Both the position numbers and the translations under genes were made by a program. The notes beneath the pieces were generated by a model, which worked only from the letters and a program-made list of their open reading frames with translations, was not told where the DNA came from and searched no databases. 64,000 nt of DNA from Ruegeria atlantica (GTDB lineage Bacteria > Pseudomonadota > Alphaproteobacteria > Rhodobacterales > Rhodobacteraceae): contig NZ_WQCG01000001.1 of NCBI RefSeq assembly GCF_013032505.1, forward strand, positions 186,001-250,000, read 5' to 3'. Shown one piece after another: positions 1 to 8,301 of the stretch; position 1 is the stretch's first letter, and every line of letters starts with the position of its first letter.

Positions 1-1
1 A

Positions 2-454
2 ACCGAGTTGAAAGCGGCTGAACAGTCCGCAGCTCTGTGCGACAACCAGATTGACGCGATGGTTTACACCGTTGGTCACCCGTCGGGTTCGATTCAGGAA
101 GCGACCACTGCATGTGACTCGGTTCTCGTAAACGTCAGCGGCGACGCGGTTGACAAGCTGGTTGGCGACAACTCGTTCTACCGTACCGCAACCATCCCCG
201 GTGGCATGTACCGTGGTTCGGACGGCGACACCTCGACCTTTGGTGTTGGCGCGACGTTCGTGACTTCGGCTGACGTGTCGGAGGACGCGGTTTATGCGGT
301 TGTAAGCTCGGTCTTCGAAAACTTCGACGACTTCAAAAAGCTGCACCCGGCATTTGCCAACCTCAAGCCCGAAGAGATGATCGCAGACGGCCTGTCGGCT
401 CCGCTGCATCCGGGTGCTGAGAAGTACTACAAAGAAAAAGGCTGGATTCAGTAA
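2..454 (+). CDS. TAXI-family TRAP transporter solute-binding protein, 3' part
   Basis: This is the C-terminal 150 residues of a periplasmic solute-binding protein; the 5' end lies outside the window and the reading frame is open from base 2. The segment with IDAMVYTVGHPSGSIQEA, then a later SFYRTATIPGGMYRG and a C-terminal lobe ending in YYKEKGWIQ, is typical of the TAXI (TRAP-associated extracytoplasmic immunogenic) family, which captures small organic acids for a TRAP permease. The fused TRAP permease follows 101 nt downstream on the same strand, with a stable hairpin between them, so this is the binding subunit of that transporter. The substrate cannot be told from the sequence. Confidence 0.9.
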   Translation, partial: TELKAAEQSAALCDNQIDAMVYTVGHPSGSIQEATTACDSVLVNVSGDAVDKLVGDNSFYRTATIPGGMYRGSDGDTSTFGVGATFVTSADVSEDAVYAVVSSVFENFDDFKKLHPAFANLKPEEMIADGLSAPLHPGAEKYYKEKGWIQ

Positions 455-466
455 ACCAGACCTGAT

Positions 467-490
467 GCAGGGTGCCTTTGGGCGCCCTGC
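467..490 (+). terminator. Strong intergenic hairpin between TRAP binding protein and permease
   Basis: A 10-bp stem (GCAGGGTGCC pairing with GGCGCCCTGC, one G-U wobble) closes a 4-nt loop TTTG, 12 nt after the binding-protein stop codon. There is no U-run after it, so it is probably not an efficient intrinsic terminator. It may act as a 3' stabiliser or partial attenuator that keeps the binding-protein mRNA more abundant than the permease part. Confidence 0.6.
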
Positions 491-555
491 AACCCAAACC
501 CGAACAAATCGGGTGGTTCAGAAGGCCAAAATGGCCGCGACGGGGAGACATTTGC

Positions 556-3165
556 ATGAGTTCCGACACACAATCCAATCGTCCGCTATCAGAAGAAGAG
601 CTACAGGATCTTGTAGCCTCATCCGATGCGGGTGGACGTAATCCAGTCGGCAATGTCGGGGTTTTCCTGGCCATTGTAGCCGCGATCTGGTCGATTTTTC
701 AGGTCGTTCTGGCCTCACCCTTGGCGAATTATGTTTTGCCGGGAAGCGTTGTGAATAATGCACGGCAGTTCCATCTGGCCTTTGCCATGTTCCTGGCCTT
801 TGCGGCCTATCCGGCACTCAAATCAAGCCCGCGTGACTATATTCCGGTTCAGGACTGGATCATGGGTCTGCTTGGCGCTTTCGTCGCGCTTTACGGCTAT
901 TTCTTTTACAACAAGATCGTCGATGCAGGTGGTCTTGCGGATGATACAGATAAGTGGGTCGCTCTGGTTGGTTTGCTGTTGTTGTTCGAGGCAGCGCGTC
1001 GCGCGCTTGGCCCCGCGATGGCGATCATTGCCACGATCTTTCTGTTTTACGTCTTTTTCGGTTCTTCCGAATGGGTGCCTGAAGTTATCCGCTGGAAAGG
1101 CGCAAGTCTGAAAAAGGCGATGAGCCATATGTGGATCACATCCGAAGGTGTGTTCGGCATTGCCTTGGGCGTCTCCACCAAGTTCGTGTTCCTGTTCGTC
1201 CTGTTCGGCGCGTTGCTCGATAAAGCCGGGGCAGGGAATTACTTCATTAAGATGGCCTTTGGCGCCCTCGGTCATCTGCGTGGTGGACCAGCCAAAGCCG
1301 CCGTTGTTGGTTCGGCTGCCACCGGTCTGATCTCGGGCTCGTCCATCGCGAACGTGGTCACCACCGGCACATTCACCATCCCACTGATGAAGCGTGTTGG
1401 CTTCAGCAGTGAACAGGCGGGTTCGGTCGAGGTTGCCTCATCGGTGAACGGCCAGATCATGCCGCCAGTGATGGGTGCTGCGGCCTTCCTGATGGTTGAA
1501 TATGTGGGCATTTCTTACGTCGAAGTGATCACCCACGCCTTCCTGCCTGCTGCGATTTCTTACATCGCGCTGGTCTATATCGTGCACCTTGAAGCCGTGA
1601 AGCGGAACATGCCCACGCTGGGTGATCGCGACGTGCATCTGGCACGCACCGTCATCGGTATGTTGTCCTTCTTCGTTATGTTTGCTGCCCTGTGCTATGG
1701 CTCGCAATTCCCGGTCGAAGCGGTAACCAATTGGGTGCCGTCGATGGCGGGGCTTATTCTCAGCCTGATTGTATGCGCGGTCTATGTGGTGCTGCTGAAA
1801 CTGGCGGCGACCGTGCCGGACCTCGAGCCGGACGATCCGAACGCTAAAGAAGTGACCCTGCCGGTGATCGCTGACATCTACAAAGCAGGCCTGCACTATC
1901 TGTTGCCGATCATCGTTCTGGTCTACTTCCTGATGATCGAACAGAAGTCGCCCGGTCTGTCGGCCTTCTGGGCCACGGCGCTGCTGTTCGTGATCCTGCT
2001 GACGCAGAAGCCGCTTAAGGCGATCTTCCGTGGGCAGAGCAATGTGTACAACACATTCATTGATGGTGTTGCCGACCTTTGGCAGGGCATGATCGATGGC
2101 GCACGGAACATGATCGGTATTGCACTTGCTACGGCAACTGCAGGCGTGATCGTTGGCACTGTAACCCTGACGGGTGTTGGTCAGGTGATGGCCGATCTGG
2201 TCGAGTTCCTGTCGGGCGGCAATTTGATCCTGATGCTGGTGATGGTTGGCCTTCTAAGCCTGATACTTGGTATGGGCCTGCCGACGACAGCGAACTATAT
2301 CGTTGTCAGCTCGCTGATGGCGGGCGTGGTTGTGGAACTTGGCGCACAAAGTGGACTGATCGTTCCACTGATCGCGGTGCACCTGTTTGTGTTCTACTTC
2401 GGCATCATGGCCGATGTAACACCGCCCGTTGGTCTGGCCAGCTTTGCTGCGGCCGCTGTGTCGGGTGGCGACGCGATCAAGACAGGGTTCACAGCCTTCT
2501 TCTACTCGCTGCGCACCGTAGCGCTGCCTTTCGTGTTCATCTTCAACACCGACCTGCTGTTGATCGATGTGACATGGGTCGAAGGGATAACGGTGGCGAT
2601 TTTTGCGACAATCGCCATCCTTGTCTTTACAGCCGGAACTATGGGCTACTTCCTGACCCGCAGCCGCATATATGAAAGCGTCGCACTGATCCTGGTGGCC
2701 TTTGCGCTGTTCAGGCCGGACTTCTTCATGAACCGCATCTCACCGCCGTTTATTTCAGTTGAGCCGTCGGCCTTCGTGGAAACCATCGGAGAAACCCCAC
2801 CGGGAACTGAAGTGCGGATGGTGATCAGCGGGCCGGACTTTGACACGCTTGAAATGACGGACACGACCGTGGTCGTACCCGTCGGCAGCGAAGAGGGTGG
2901 CGAGGCACGTGTAGACGCGATGGGCCTTCTGCTGATTGAAGAAGACGGTCTTGTAAAACTGGAAGAGCCATTGTTTGGGACACCGGTCGCGGATGACCTG
3001 GATATCTTCGACTACTACGGAGATGAGGCTGTGCGCCTGACTTCGGTAAGCTTGCCATCCAGCCAGCCGCCAAAACAGCTGATCTATATTCCGGCAATGC
3101 TCTTGCTGGGCTTGATCGCTTTCCTTCAGCGCGGCCGTGCCGCAAGACAAGAGGTGACCGCATGA
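556..3165 (+). CDS. TRAP transporter fused permease (TAXI type, DctQM fusion)
   Basis: An 869-residue inner-membrane permease that combines the small 4-TM and large 12-TM TRAP subunits in one chain. I start it at the ATG preceded by GGGGAGA rather than the upstream in-frame codon at 472, because the extra N-terminal stretch is charged and non-conserved in character. The first 200 residues carry the small-subunit helices; the core contains GSAATGLISGSSIANVVTTG and GLPTTANYIVVSSLMAG, signature loops of the DctM family. After the last core helices there is an additional C-terminal domain of about 170 residues, resembling the DUF3394 tail found in fused TAXI permeases. It drives Na+- or H+-coupled uptake with the binding protein upstream. 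The stop overlaps the uspA start (ATGA). Confidence 0.93.
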   Translation: MSSDTQSNRPLSEEELQDLVASSDAGGRNPVGNVGVFLAIVAAIWSIFQVVLASPLANYVLPGSVVNNARQFHLAFAMFLAFAAYPALKSSPRDYIPVQDWIMGLLGAFVALYGYFFYNKIVDAGGLADDTDKWVALVGLLLLFEAARRALGPAMAIIATIFLFYVFFGSSEWVPEVIRWKGASLKKAMSHMWITSEGVFGIALGVSTKFVFLFVLFGALLDKAGAGNYFIKMAFGALGHLRGGPAKAAVVGSAATGLISGSSIANVVTTGTFTIPLMKRVGFSSEQAGSVEVASSVNGQIMPPVMGAAAFLMVEYVGISYVEVITHAFLPAAISYIALVYIVHLEAVKRNMPTLGDRDVHLARTVIGMLSFFVMFAALCYGSQFPVEAVTNWVPSMAGLILSLIVCAVYVVLLKLAATVPDLEPDDPNAKEVTLPVIADIYKAGLHYLLPIIVLVYFLMIEQKSPGLSAFWATALLFVILLTQKPLKAIFRGQSNVYNTFIDGVADLWQGMIDGARNMIGIALATATAGVIVGTVTLTGVGQVMADLVEFLSGGNLILMLVMVGLLSLILGMGLPTTANYIVVSSLMAGVVVELGAQSGLIVPLIAVHLFVFYFGIMADVTPPVGLASFAAAAVSGGDAIKTGFTAFFYSLRTVALPFVFIFNTDLLLIDVTWVEGITVAIFATIAILVFTAGTMGYFLTRSRIYESVALILVAFALFRPDFFMNRISPPFISVEPSAFVETIGETPPGTEVRMVISGPDFDTLEMTDTTVVVPVGSEEGGEARVDAMGLLLIEEDGLVKLEEPLFGTPVADDLDIFDYYGDEAVRLTSVSLPSSQPPKQLIYIPAMLLLGLIAFLQRGRAARQEVTA

Positions 3166-3593
3166 CAAACGCTGTTCTCTGCGCCGTCGATATCAGTAAC
3201 GGCGACCTTGATACGCATGTCCTGAAGAAAGCCGCCGCCTTGGCTGATCAGGAAAACGCGCAACTGGATGTCGTGACCGTTCTGCCGGACTTTGGGGAAA
3301 GCTGGGTGTCCGGCTTTTTCGAAAGCGATTTCCACGATAAGGCGTTGGAAGAAGCGCATACCAAACTGGCCGAGATGTGTATTTCGGCCCTGGGGGCGGA
3401 TCGGAATGAAAAGATTCGCCACGTGGTTGCGACTGGCACTGCCTATCAGGAAATCCTGAAAACTGCGGACAGTGCTGGCAGCGATCTGATCGTGATAGGT
3501 GCGCATAAACCCGACTTGAAGGACTATCTGCTGGGCCCGAATGCTGCACGGGTCGTGCGACACTCGGACGTCTCTGTTTACGTGGTCCGCTAG
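3162..3593 (+). CDS. Universal stress protein, UspA family
   Basis: A 143-residue single-domain Usp protein. It begins with the beta-strand NAVLCAVDIS and ends with the nucleotide-binding signature GAHKPDLKDYLLGPNAARVV followed by the terminal strand SVYVVR. The start codon overlaps the stop of the TRAP permease by 4 nt, so the two are translationally coupled. A Usp protein (TeaD) is known to bind ATP and modulate the TRAP transporter TeaABC in Halomonas; by analogy this one probably regulates the adjacent transporter. That role is inference from position. The next gene is on the opposite strand and ends 14 nt away. Confidence 0.92.
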   Translation: MTNAVLCAVDISNGDLDTHVLKKAAALADQENAQLDVVTVLPDFGESWVSGFFESDFHDKALEEAHTKLAEMCISALGADRNEKIRHVVATGTAYQEILKTADSAGSDLIVIGAHKPDLKDYLLGPNAARVVRHSDVSVYVVR

Positions 3594-3607
3594 GGCGACT
3601 GAGCCTA

Positions 3608-4648
3608 TCAGTAGCCAGTCATCTCAAGATATCCCCGTCCGGAATGGCTGCCGCTGATCTGGACGGGACCTTCCCAGTATTCGAACCGGGTGGCCATCCA
3701 CGCATCGGGTGTCAGCGCTGATACCTCGACGTCGAGATCGCGGGTGGGCAAGGTGACACGCCATCGGACAGGGATATCGCGGCCGGCGACGAGCGATGTG
3801 GTCAACGGTTCGAACGCCACCTCGCCATCGGGAATTGCAGTTGTCGTTCCGTCGGCGGTGATCCAGGTGGCCGCCGTAAAGTCACTGCGCTCGCCACGCA
3901 GCCGGAAGGCCATCATCTTGTCACCATCATCGAAGCTGAGTGAGAACCAGTCCCAGCCGCTTTGATCCGCCGCCAAAGGTTGCGACGACCATTCACGATC
4001 TAGCCACCCTTGTCCAGTGACCGGGACGTCGCCATCTGGCAGGCGCAATAGGCCTTGGACCTCGTAAAACGGCTGGGAATAGTAGTAGCTGGCCTGCCCA
4101 TCTGCGGATTTGACGGAATACCCGTTCTGGCCATGAAAAACGAGCGGTCCCTTAGCCGTGAGCTGTAGGTCATAACCGAAATCTGCGCCATTTGCCGACA
4201 GATTTACAGCGCTTGGATCGTCGCCTCGCATATGCCATTCGTCAATCCAGGCCTCAAATGGTTCAGCCGTAACCCCGGCTTGACCGATGCCGCCGCGTGA
4301 CAGGCGTTCCGCAAAGTAGTGCTTGTCGGGCGTGGTCAACGCCGCGTGGCCCATCCAGATCTGTGGGCTTTGCCATCCCTCGGCCTCATGTGGTTTCAGG
4401 GCCGACCGGAACAGTGTCCACTGGATGCCGTAGTCGCGCCCGTCCTCACCTTTGAGGTTTGCCGTCAGATACCACCATTCGATCCGGTATTCCGGGTGAG
4501 GGCCATGATCCTGCGGAAACTGAAACGTATAATCCGGTTGCGGCACAGTGAACCCTTCGGCAGAACCGCCCAAGCCTGCGTACCCTTGAGCACGGGATAG
4601 GCCCGGTATGAGCAGCAACAAAACGATCAGCCAAGTTCTAACGTTCAT
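3608..4648 (-). CDS. AttH-like secreted lipocalin-fold protein (carotenoid 1,2-hydratase/CrtC superfamily)
   Basis: A 346-residue exported protein. The chosen ATG gives a clean signal peptide (MNVRTWLIVLLLLIPGLSRA); the longer frame adds 27 non-signal residues. The mature part has motifs of the AttH/CrtC family: FPQDHGPHPEYRIEWWYLTANL near the N terminus, then TGQGWLDREWSSQ and DWFSLSFDDGDKMMAFRLR. Its start overlaps the end of the FtsX-type permease by 11 nt, making ATPase, permease and AttH one operon. This arrangement resembles attEFGH of Agrobacterium, where AttH is a periplasmic double-lipocalin protein of unclear ligand. A role in handling a lipophilic substrate moved by the permease is likely but unproven. 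No carotenoid gene is nearby, so hydratase activity is not supported. Confidence 0.85.
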   Translation of the reverse strand: MNVRTWLIVLLLLIPGLSRAQGYAGLGGSAEGFTVPQPDYTFQFPQDHGPHPEYRIEWWYLTANLKGEDGRDYGIQWTLFRSALKPHEAEGWQSPQIWMGHAALTTPDKHYFAERLSRGGIGQAGVTAEPFEAWIDEWHMRGDDPSAVNLSANGADFGYDLQLTAKGPLVFHGQNGYSVKSADGQASYYYSQPFYEVQGLLRLPDGDVPVTGQGWLDREWSSQPLAADQSGWDWFSLSFDDGDKMMAFRLRGERSDFTAATWITADGTTTAIPDGEVAFEPLTTSLVAGRDIPVRWRVTLPTRDLDVEVSALTPDAWMATRFEYWEGPVQISGSHSGRGYLEMTGY

Positions 4649-7052
4649 TTGCAAATACCTTAAGTAGGTCTGCGGGAGGCATACGCAACAGCCGCGCGGC
4701 GGGCAGGGCAGCTGCAATTGCCGCTGCAAGCAGAGTCAGGCCCAGCAGATAGGCCCAGTCTAACGGGAAAAGATACATTGGCAGCTTCCAGCCAAACGCT
4801 TCGACGTTGATGACGCTCAGCAAGGCCCAGGCTAAAGCTAATCCCAGCGGCAAGGCCAGAACAGCAGTCAAGGCGGCAAGCAATACGCTGCGCAGCAGCT
4901 CGAGCCGCGCCAGTTCCGTGCGCGTCAACCCAAGAGCCCAGACAGGTGCAATCTGGGGCAGCCGCTGTGTCCACAGCGTCAGCAGGCTGGTTAGTATGGC
5001 AAACCCTGCGACGCCCAACGTCAGGATGTTCAGGGCTGAGGTTACCACGAATGTCTTTTCGAACACCGCCATGGATTGCGCCTTCATTACAGCTTGCTGC
5101 ACAACTGCGCGCGGCGGGAGATCGAACTCTTCACGCAAGGCTTGGGCCAGTTCCGTCGCCCGGCCGGGCGCGACCCGAATGCCGAAGCGTCGCGCCTCAG
5201 CGTTGGGTGCAACCTCATCCAGTCGGGGCATCGAAACGATGGCTTGGCCAGTTGGGTTGCCATAATCGGAATAAACCCCTGCAATGGTCAAAGTCAGGGT
5301 GGGTGTGATCACCAGCGATTGCCCCGGCCACAGGTTTTCCCGGCGCGCAAGCTGCTCGTTGACCAACACGGCTGTGCCATCGATAACTCGATCCCACACC
5401 CCGTCGGAGGCGCTGATCAGTGGCCATTTTTCTCGATAAGTTTGATCGTCGATGATGCCATAAAGAAACAAAGGCCCCGATGAGTGCGCCAATTCAACAC
5501 TGCGGATTGGCAAAACAGCGTCCACCTGGAAGCTCAGCCATTCGGCTACGTCCCGACCTTGCTGATCAGTGGCGGTAGTCACGTAAAGCTCGGATGTCAG
5601 GCGCTGATCCAACCAGCCGGTAAAGGTCAGTCGAAAACTGGAAACCATCGTGCCGACACCGATGTTCGCGGCAAGTGCCAGCAAGAGCGCCATTAGCGCC
5701 AGCGACAAACCCGGAAGTTGCGCGCGCATGTCCGACCAGACCCACTGAGCAATCGGTCCTTTGGCCGAACGCTGAAAAAGGATCAGGACTAGCGATAAAG
5801 CATAGGGCAGTACCAAAGCCGATCCGACAAGCATCCCGGCGACCATGACGAAGCCTGCGACCAACCCTCCGAACAGTAGCAAGGCCAGAATGCCCCCGAC
5901 AATTGCCGCAACGCCAGCAATAGCGACGATCCAACTGCCTGAGGCCGCGCTGCGCCAAGCCTGCAATCCGGCGCCACTTAGCACCGGCATCCGCGACAGG
6001 CGGTACAAAGCGTGCCCACTGGCCAGAAACGTACCGCCTAAGGCCATTGCTAAACCAGACAGCGCCCATTGCGGTTGCAGCGAAATTTGGCCGCTGATCG
6101 GTGCGCCGTATAGCCCGCGTAAGGTTGCAGCGACATCGGGGAGCAGGGCACCTGCGAGGAAAAAACCCAGCACCAGACCAAGTGTCCCACCGATAATCGC
6201 GAGTACGGACAGCTCGGCCATTATTAACCAGACAAGGCGGCGCATCGAAACGCCCAGGGCCCGAAGGGTCCGGATCATGCCGCGCCGTTGGGCAAAGGCC
6301 AGCCCCACGGTTCCGTGCACAATGAACAGGCCAACGGCAAAGGACAGCAGACCGAAGGCAGATAGATTCAGGTGAAAGCTGTGGGTGAGTTGCGCTGTAT
6401 CCAACTGTTCCCGGGCTAGGATTCGATCCAATTCGGGGGCGATGTCTGTCAGCGGTGGGACTGCGCCGGGTTGATCCGGCAAAATGATCAGGTGCGAAAC
6501 TTTGCCTGACTGGTTCAGCAATACCTCGGCCACGCCGATATCGGTCAGGATCAAATCGGGGGGCAAGGCGTCGCTGATTAGAACTGGAGGCAGCCCGGTT
6601 TGGCCGTTCAAAAGTGGCCCCAAAGCTGGTGTCGTCAGCAATAGCCCCGGCGCAGTCAACATATCAGCTGGATCTGGGGGCGTGCCGCTTTGTTCCATCT
6701 GTGTAATGGCGGGCAGGGCGGGGTAGGCCACCATGTCCACACCAAGGACGCGAACGGTTTGACCCTGGATCCGTATTGGTCCTTCCAGAACCGCGGCAAC
6801 CTGCCAACCTGCGCGCCGCAACTCGACATAACGAGACAGGGGGATCGGACCGTTTGGATGATGTAATTCGTCGAATTGACCCAGTGCCAACTGATCGGCT
6901 GCGCGACCATAACTAGCACGTGCCTCGGCGTTTATGGCCTGCACTGCCGACCAGAGGCCAGTCGCCAGAGCCAAGCCCACAAGCAGGGTCATCAGTTGCA
7001 GCCGGTGCGCCCGCCAATGAGAGGCCAGCGCCTGGATGACTGCCATTGTCAT
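4638..7052 (-). CDS. Large FtsX-like ABC transporter permease (AttF/G type)
   Basis: An 804-residue inner-membrane protein with two FtsX/MacB-type permease halves. There is an N-terminal helix (about residues 18-36), a periplasmic domain, three helices around 225-340, a middle group around 375-475, a second periplasmic domain and a last set of three helices near 670-790. FtsX-type sequence is recognisable in QRRGMIRTLRALGVS and LPQIAPVWALGLTRTELA. Its start overlaps the ATPase stop by 4 nt and its end overlaps the attH-like gene by 11 nt. Such permeases are usually mechanotransmission exporters rather than importers, and the pairing with a secreted lipocalin suggests lipid or lipoprotein traffic at the outer face of the inner membrane. 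Confidence 0.88.
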   Translation of the reverse strand: MTMAVIQALASHWRAHRLQLMTLLVGLALATGLWSAVQAINAEARASYGRAADQLALGQFDELHHPNGPIPLSRYVELRRAGWQVAAVLEGPIRIQGQTVRVLGVDMVAYPALPAITQMEQSGTPPDPADMLTAPGLLLTTPALGPLLNGQTGLPPVLISDALPPDLILTDIGVAEVLLNQSGKVSHLIILPDQPGAVPPLTDIAPELDRILAREQLDTAQLTHSFHLNLSAFGLLSFAVGLFIVHGTVGLAFAQRRGMIRTLRALGVSMRRLVWLIMAELSVLAIIGGTLGLVLGFFLAGALLPDVAATLRGLYGAPISGQISLQPQWALSGLAMALGGTFLASGHALYRLSRMPVLSGAGLQAWRSAASGSWIVAIAGVAAIVGGILALLLFGGLVAGFVMVAGMLVGSALVLPYALSLVLILFQRSAKGPIAQWVWSDMRAQLPGLSLALMALLLALAANIGVGTMVSSFRLTFTGWLDQRLTSELYVTTATDQQGRDVAEWLSFQVDAVLPIRSVELAHSSGPLFLYGIIDDQTYREKWPLISASDGVWDRVIDGTAVLVNEQLARRENLWPGQSLVITPTLTLTIAGVYSDYGNPTGQAIVSMPRLDEVAPNAEARRFGIRVAPGRATELAQALREEFDLPPRAVVQQAVMKAQSMAVFEKTFVVTSALNILTLGVAGFAILTSLLTLWTQRLPQIAPVWALGLTRTELARLELLRSVLLAALTAVLALPLGLALAWALLSVINVEAFGWKLPMYLFPLDWAYLLGLTLLAAAIAAALPAARLLRMPPADLLKVFANER

Positions 7053-7696
7053 GCGAGTTGCCCGCCAGCCAGATGAACTCGCCGATCCAGTCGTGAGGCG
7101 ATCTCGTGGGAGTGAGTGACCAAAAGCAACGCGGCCCCGGTATCCGCGACAAGCGACAACATCAGATCAAGAACGGTTGCACTGGCGGTTTCGTCCAGAT
7201 TTCCCGTTGGCTCATCCGCCAACAACAATTTCGGCCGTGCGGCCATTGCGCGACCGATGGCAACACGCTGCTGCTGCCCGCCTGATAGGTTCTCTGGGTA
7301 TCGAGCAAGTAGATCGGAAAGACCCATCCTATCTGCCAGATGCGCGCACCAATCGGGGTCATGGCATCCGGCCAATCGGGCATGAAACGAAAGGTTCTGA
7401 TCGACGGTCAAGGACGGGATGAGGTTGAATTGCTGAAACACCAGCGACAAAGACTTGCGGCGCAGGGAAGCCCGGCCGGGATCATCCAACTTCGACAGAG
7501 CTGTGCCGTCCAGCGTGATTTCCCCGCTGTCTACAGTGTCTAATGCGGCTGCAAGGTTCAGCAAGGTGCTTTTTCCGCTGCCGCTTTCGCCGGTCAGTGC
7601 CAGCGTCTGCCCGCGGTCCAGCGACAATGACACATCGCGCAGAACCGGTCGGCCGCCGGGATAGGATTTCTGAACCTTGTCAAATATTACAAGCAT
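7049..7696 (-). CDS. ABC transporter ATP-binding protein (LolD/MacB-type, AttE-like)
   Basis: A 215-residue ATPase with all expected motifs: Walker A GESGSGKST, Q-loop VFQQFN, signature LSGGQQQRVAIGRA, Walker B LLLADEPTGNLD and the switch histidine in VTHSHE. The DEPTGNLD form is typical of the LolD/MacB/FtsE group that partners FtsX-type permeases. I choose the ATG with GAGGG six bases upstream; the much longer open frame extends 61 residues upstream with no family character. It is the first gene of the three-gene export operon and powers the permease whose start it overlaps. Confidence 0.92.
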   Translation of the reverse strand: MLVIFDKVQKSYPGGRPVLRDVSLSLDRGQTLALTGESGSGKSTLLNLAAALDTVDSGEITLDGTALSKLDDPGRASLRRKSLSLVFQQFNLIPSLTVDQNLSFHARLAGCHDPDWCAHLADRMGLSDLLARYPENLSGGQQQRVAIGRAMAARPKLLLADEPTGNLDETASATVLDLMLSLVADTGAALLLVTHSHEIASRLDRRVHLAGGQLA

Positions 7697-7866
7697 GTTT
7701 GCCCTCATTTTCACAAGGATTTGCAACAGTTCCGCCAACTGTCCAGCGTAGACGCACCATAGGTTCCTTTCGCCGCACTGCGGGGATGGGTGAGCGGGTT
7801 GTCTCAACCGGCTGTGCAGGTCATTGTGAAGCGATCCATCGTCGTTACAATTCAGGATGCAAAAAC

Positions 7867-8301
7867 ATGACCTTGTCACAGCAAATCCTTTGGGGCAGCA
7901 CGTTTCTTGGACTTTGCTTCCTGGTCGAAATTTTCCTTTTGACGGTTTGCACGCTGGCCATCAATCGGCTGATCGAGCGTTGGGAAAGCAAAGGCGCAAT
8001 GCTGGCAACGGCCGGTCCAATTGCGACCGCGCTGGCCTTTATTGTGGCGACTCACACCATTCAGGTCTGGATTTGGGCAATCGTCTGGGTGTTTGGCGAT
8101 GTTTTGCCCGACTGGAACACAGCGCTGTATTTCTCGCTGGTTTCCTTCACAACGCTTGGCTATGGCGACATCGTTTTGGGAGAGGACCTGCGAATTTTTG
8201 GTACCTTCGCTGCGGTCACAGGCCTGTTGGCCTTTGGGCTGTCCACTGCGTACATGGTCGCCCTTATGACCCGTGTGTTCCAGGAAAGGTTCATCGCTTA
8301 A
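7867..8301 (+). CDS. Two-helix potassium channel family protein
   Basis: A 144-residue membrane protein with an N-terminal helix (about residues 8-33), further hydrophobic segments, a pore loop with the selectivity filter TLGYGD (in FTTLGYGDIVLG) and a last helix near residues 115-135. This is the minimal ion-channel (PF07885) layout; there is no RCK/TrkA-N domain, so gating by ligands cannot be predicted. The longer upstream frame crosses the promoter region of the divergent ABC operon and is not used. It ends 4 nt into the convergent cardiolipin synthase gene. Selectivity for K+ is inferred from the GYGD filter. Confidence 0.85.
   Translation: MTLSQQILWGSTFLGLCFLVEIFLLTVCTLAINRLIERWESKGAMLATAGPIATALAFIVATHTIQVWIWAIVWVFGDVLPDWNTALYFSLVSFTTLGYGDIVLGEDLRIFGTFAAVTGLLAFGLSTAYMVALMTRVFQERFIA

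Noticed and set aside
3608..4648. Carotenoid hydratase (crtC) and a photosynthesis gene cluster
   Set aside because: The protein shares the fold, but no bch, puf or crt gene is nearby and the operon is of the ABC exporter type, so AttH is the better call.
7543..7866. Longer N terminus for the potassium channel gene
   Set aside because: The extension of 108 residues overlaps the promoter and 5' end of the divergent ABC operon and has no channel features.
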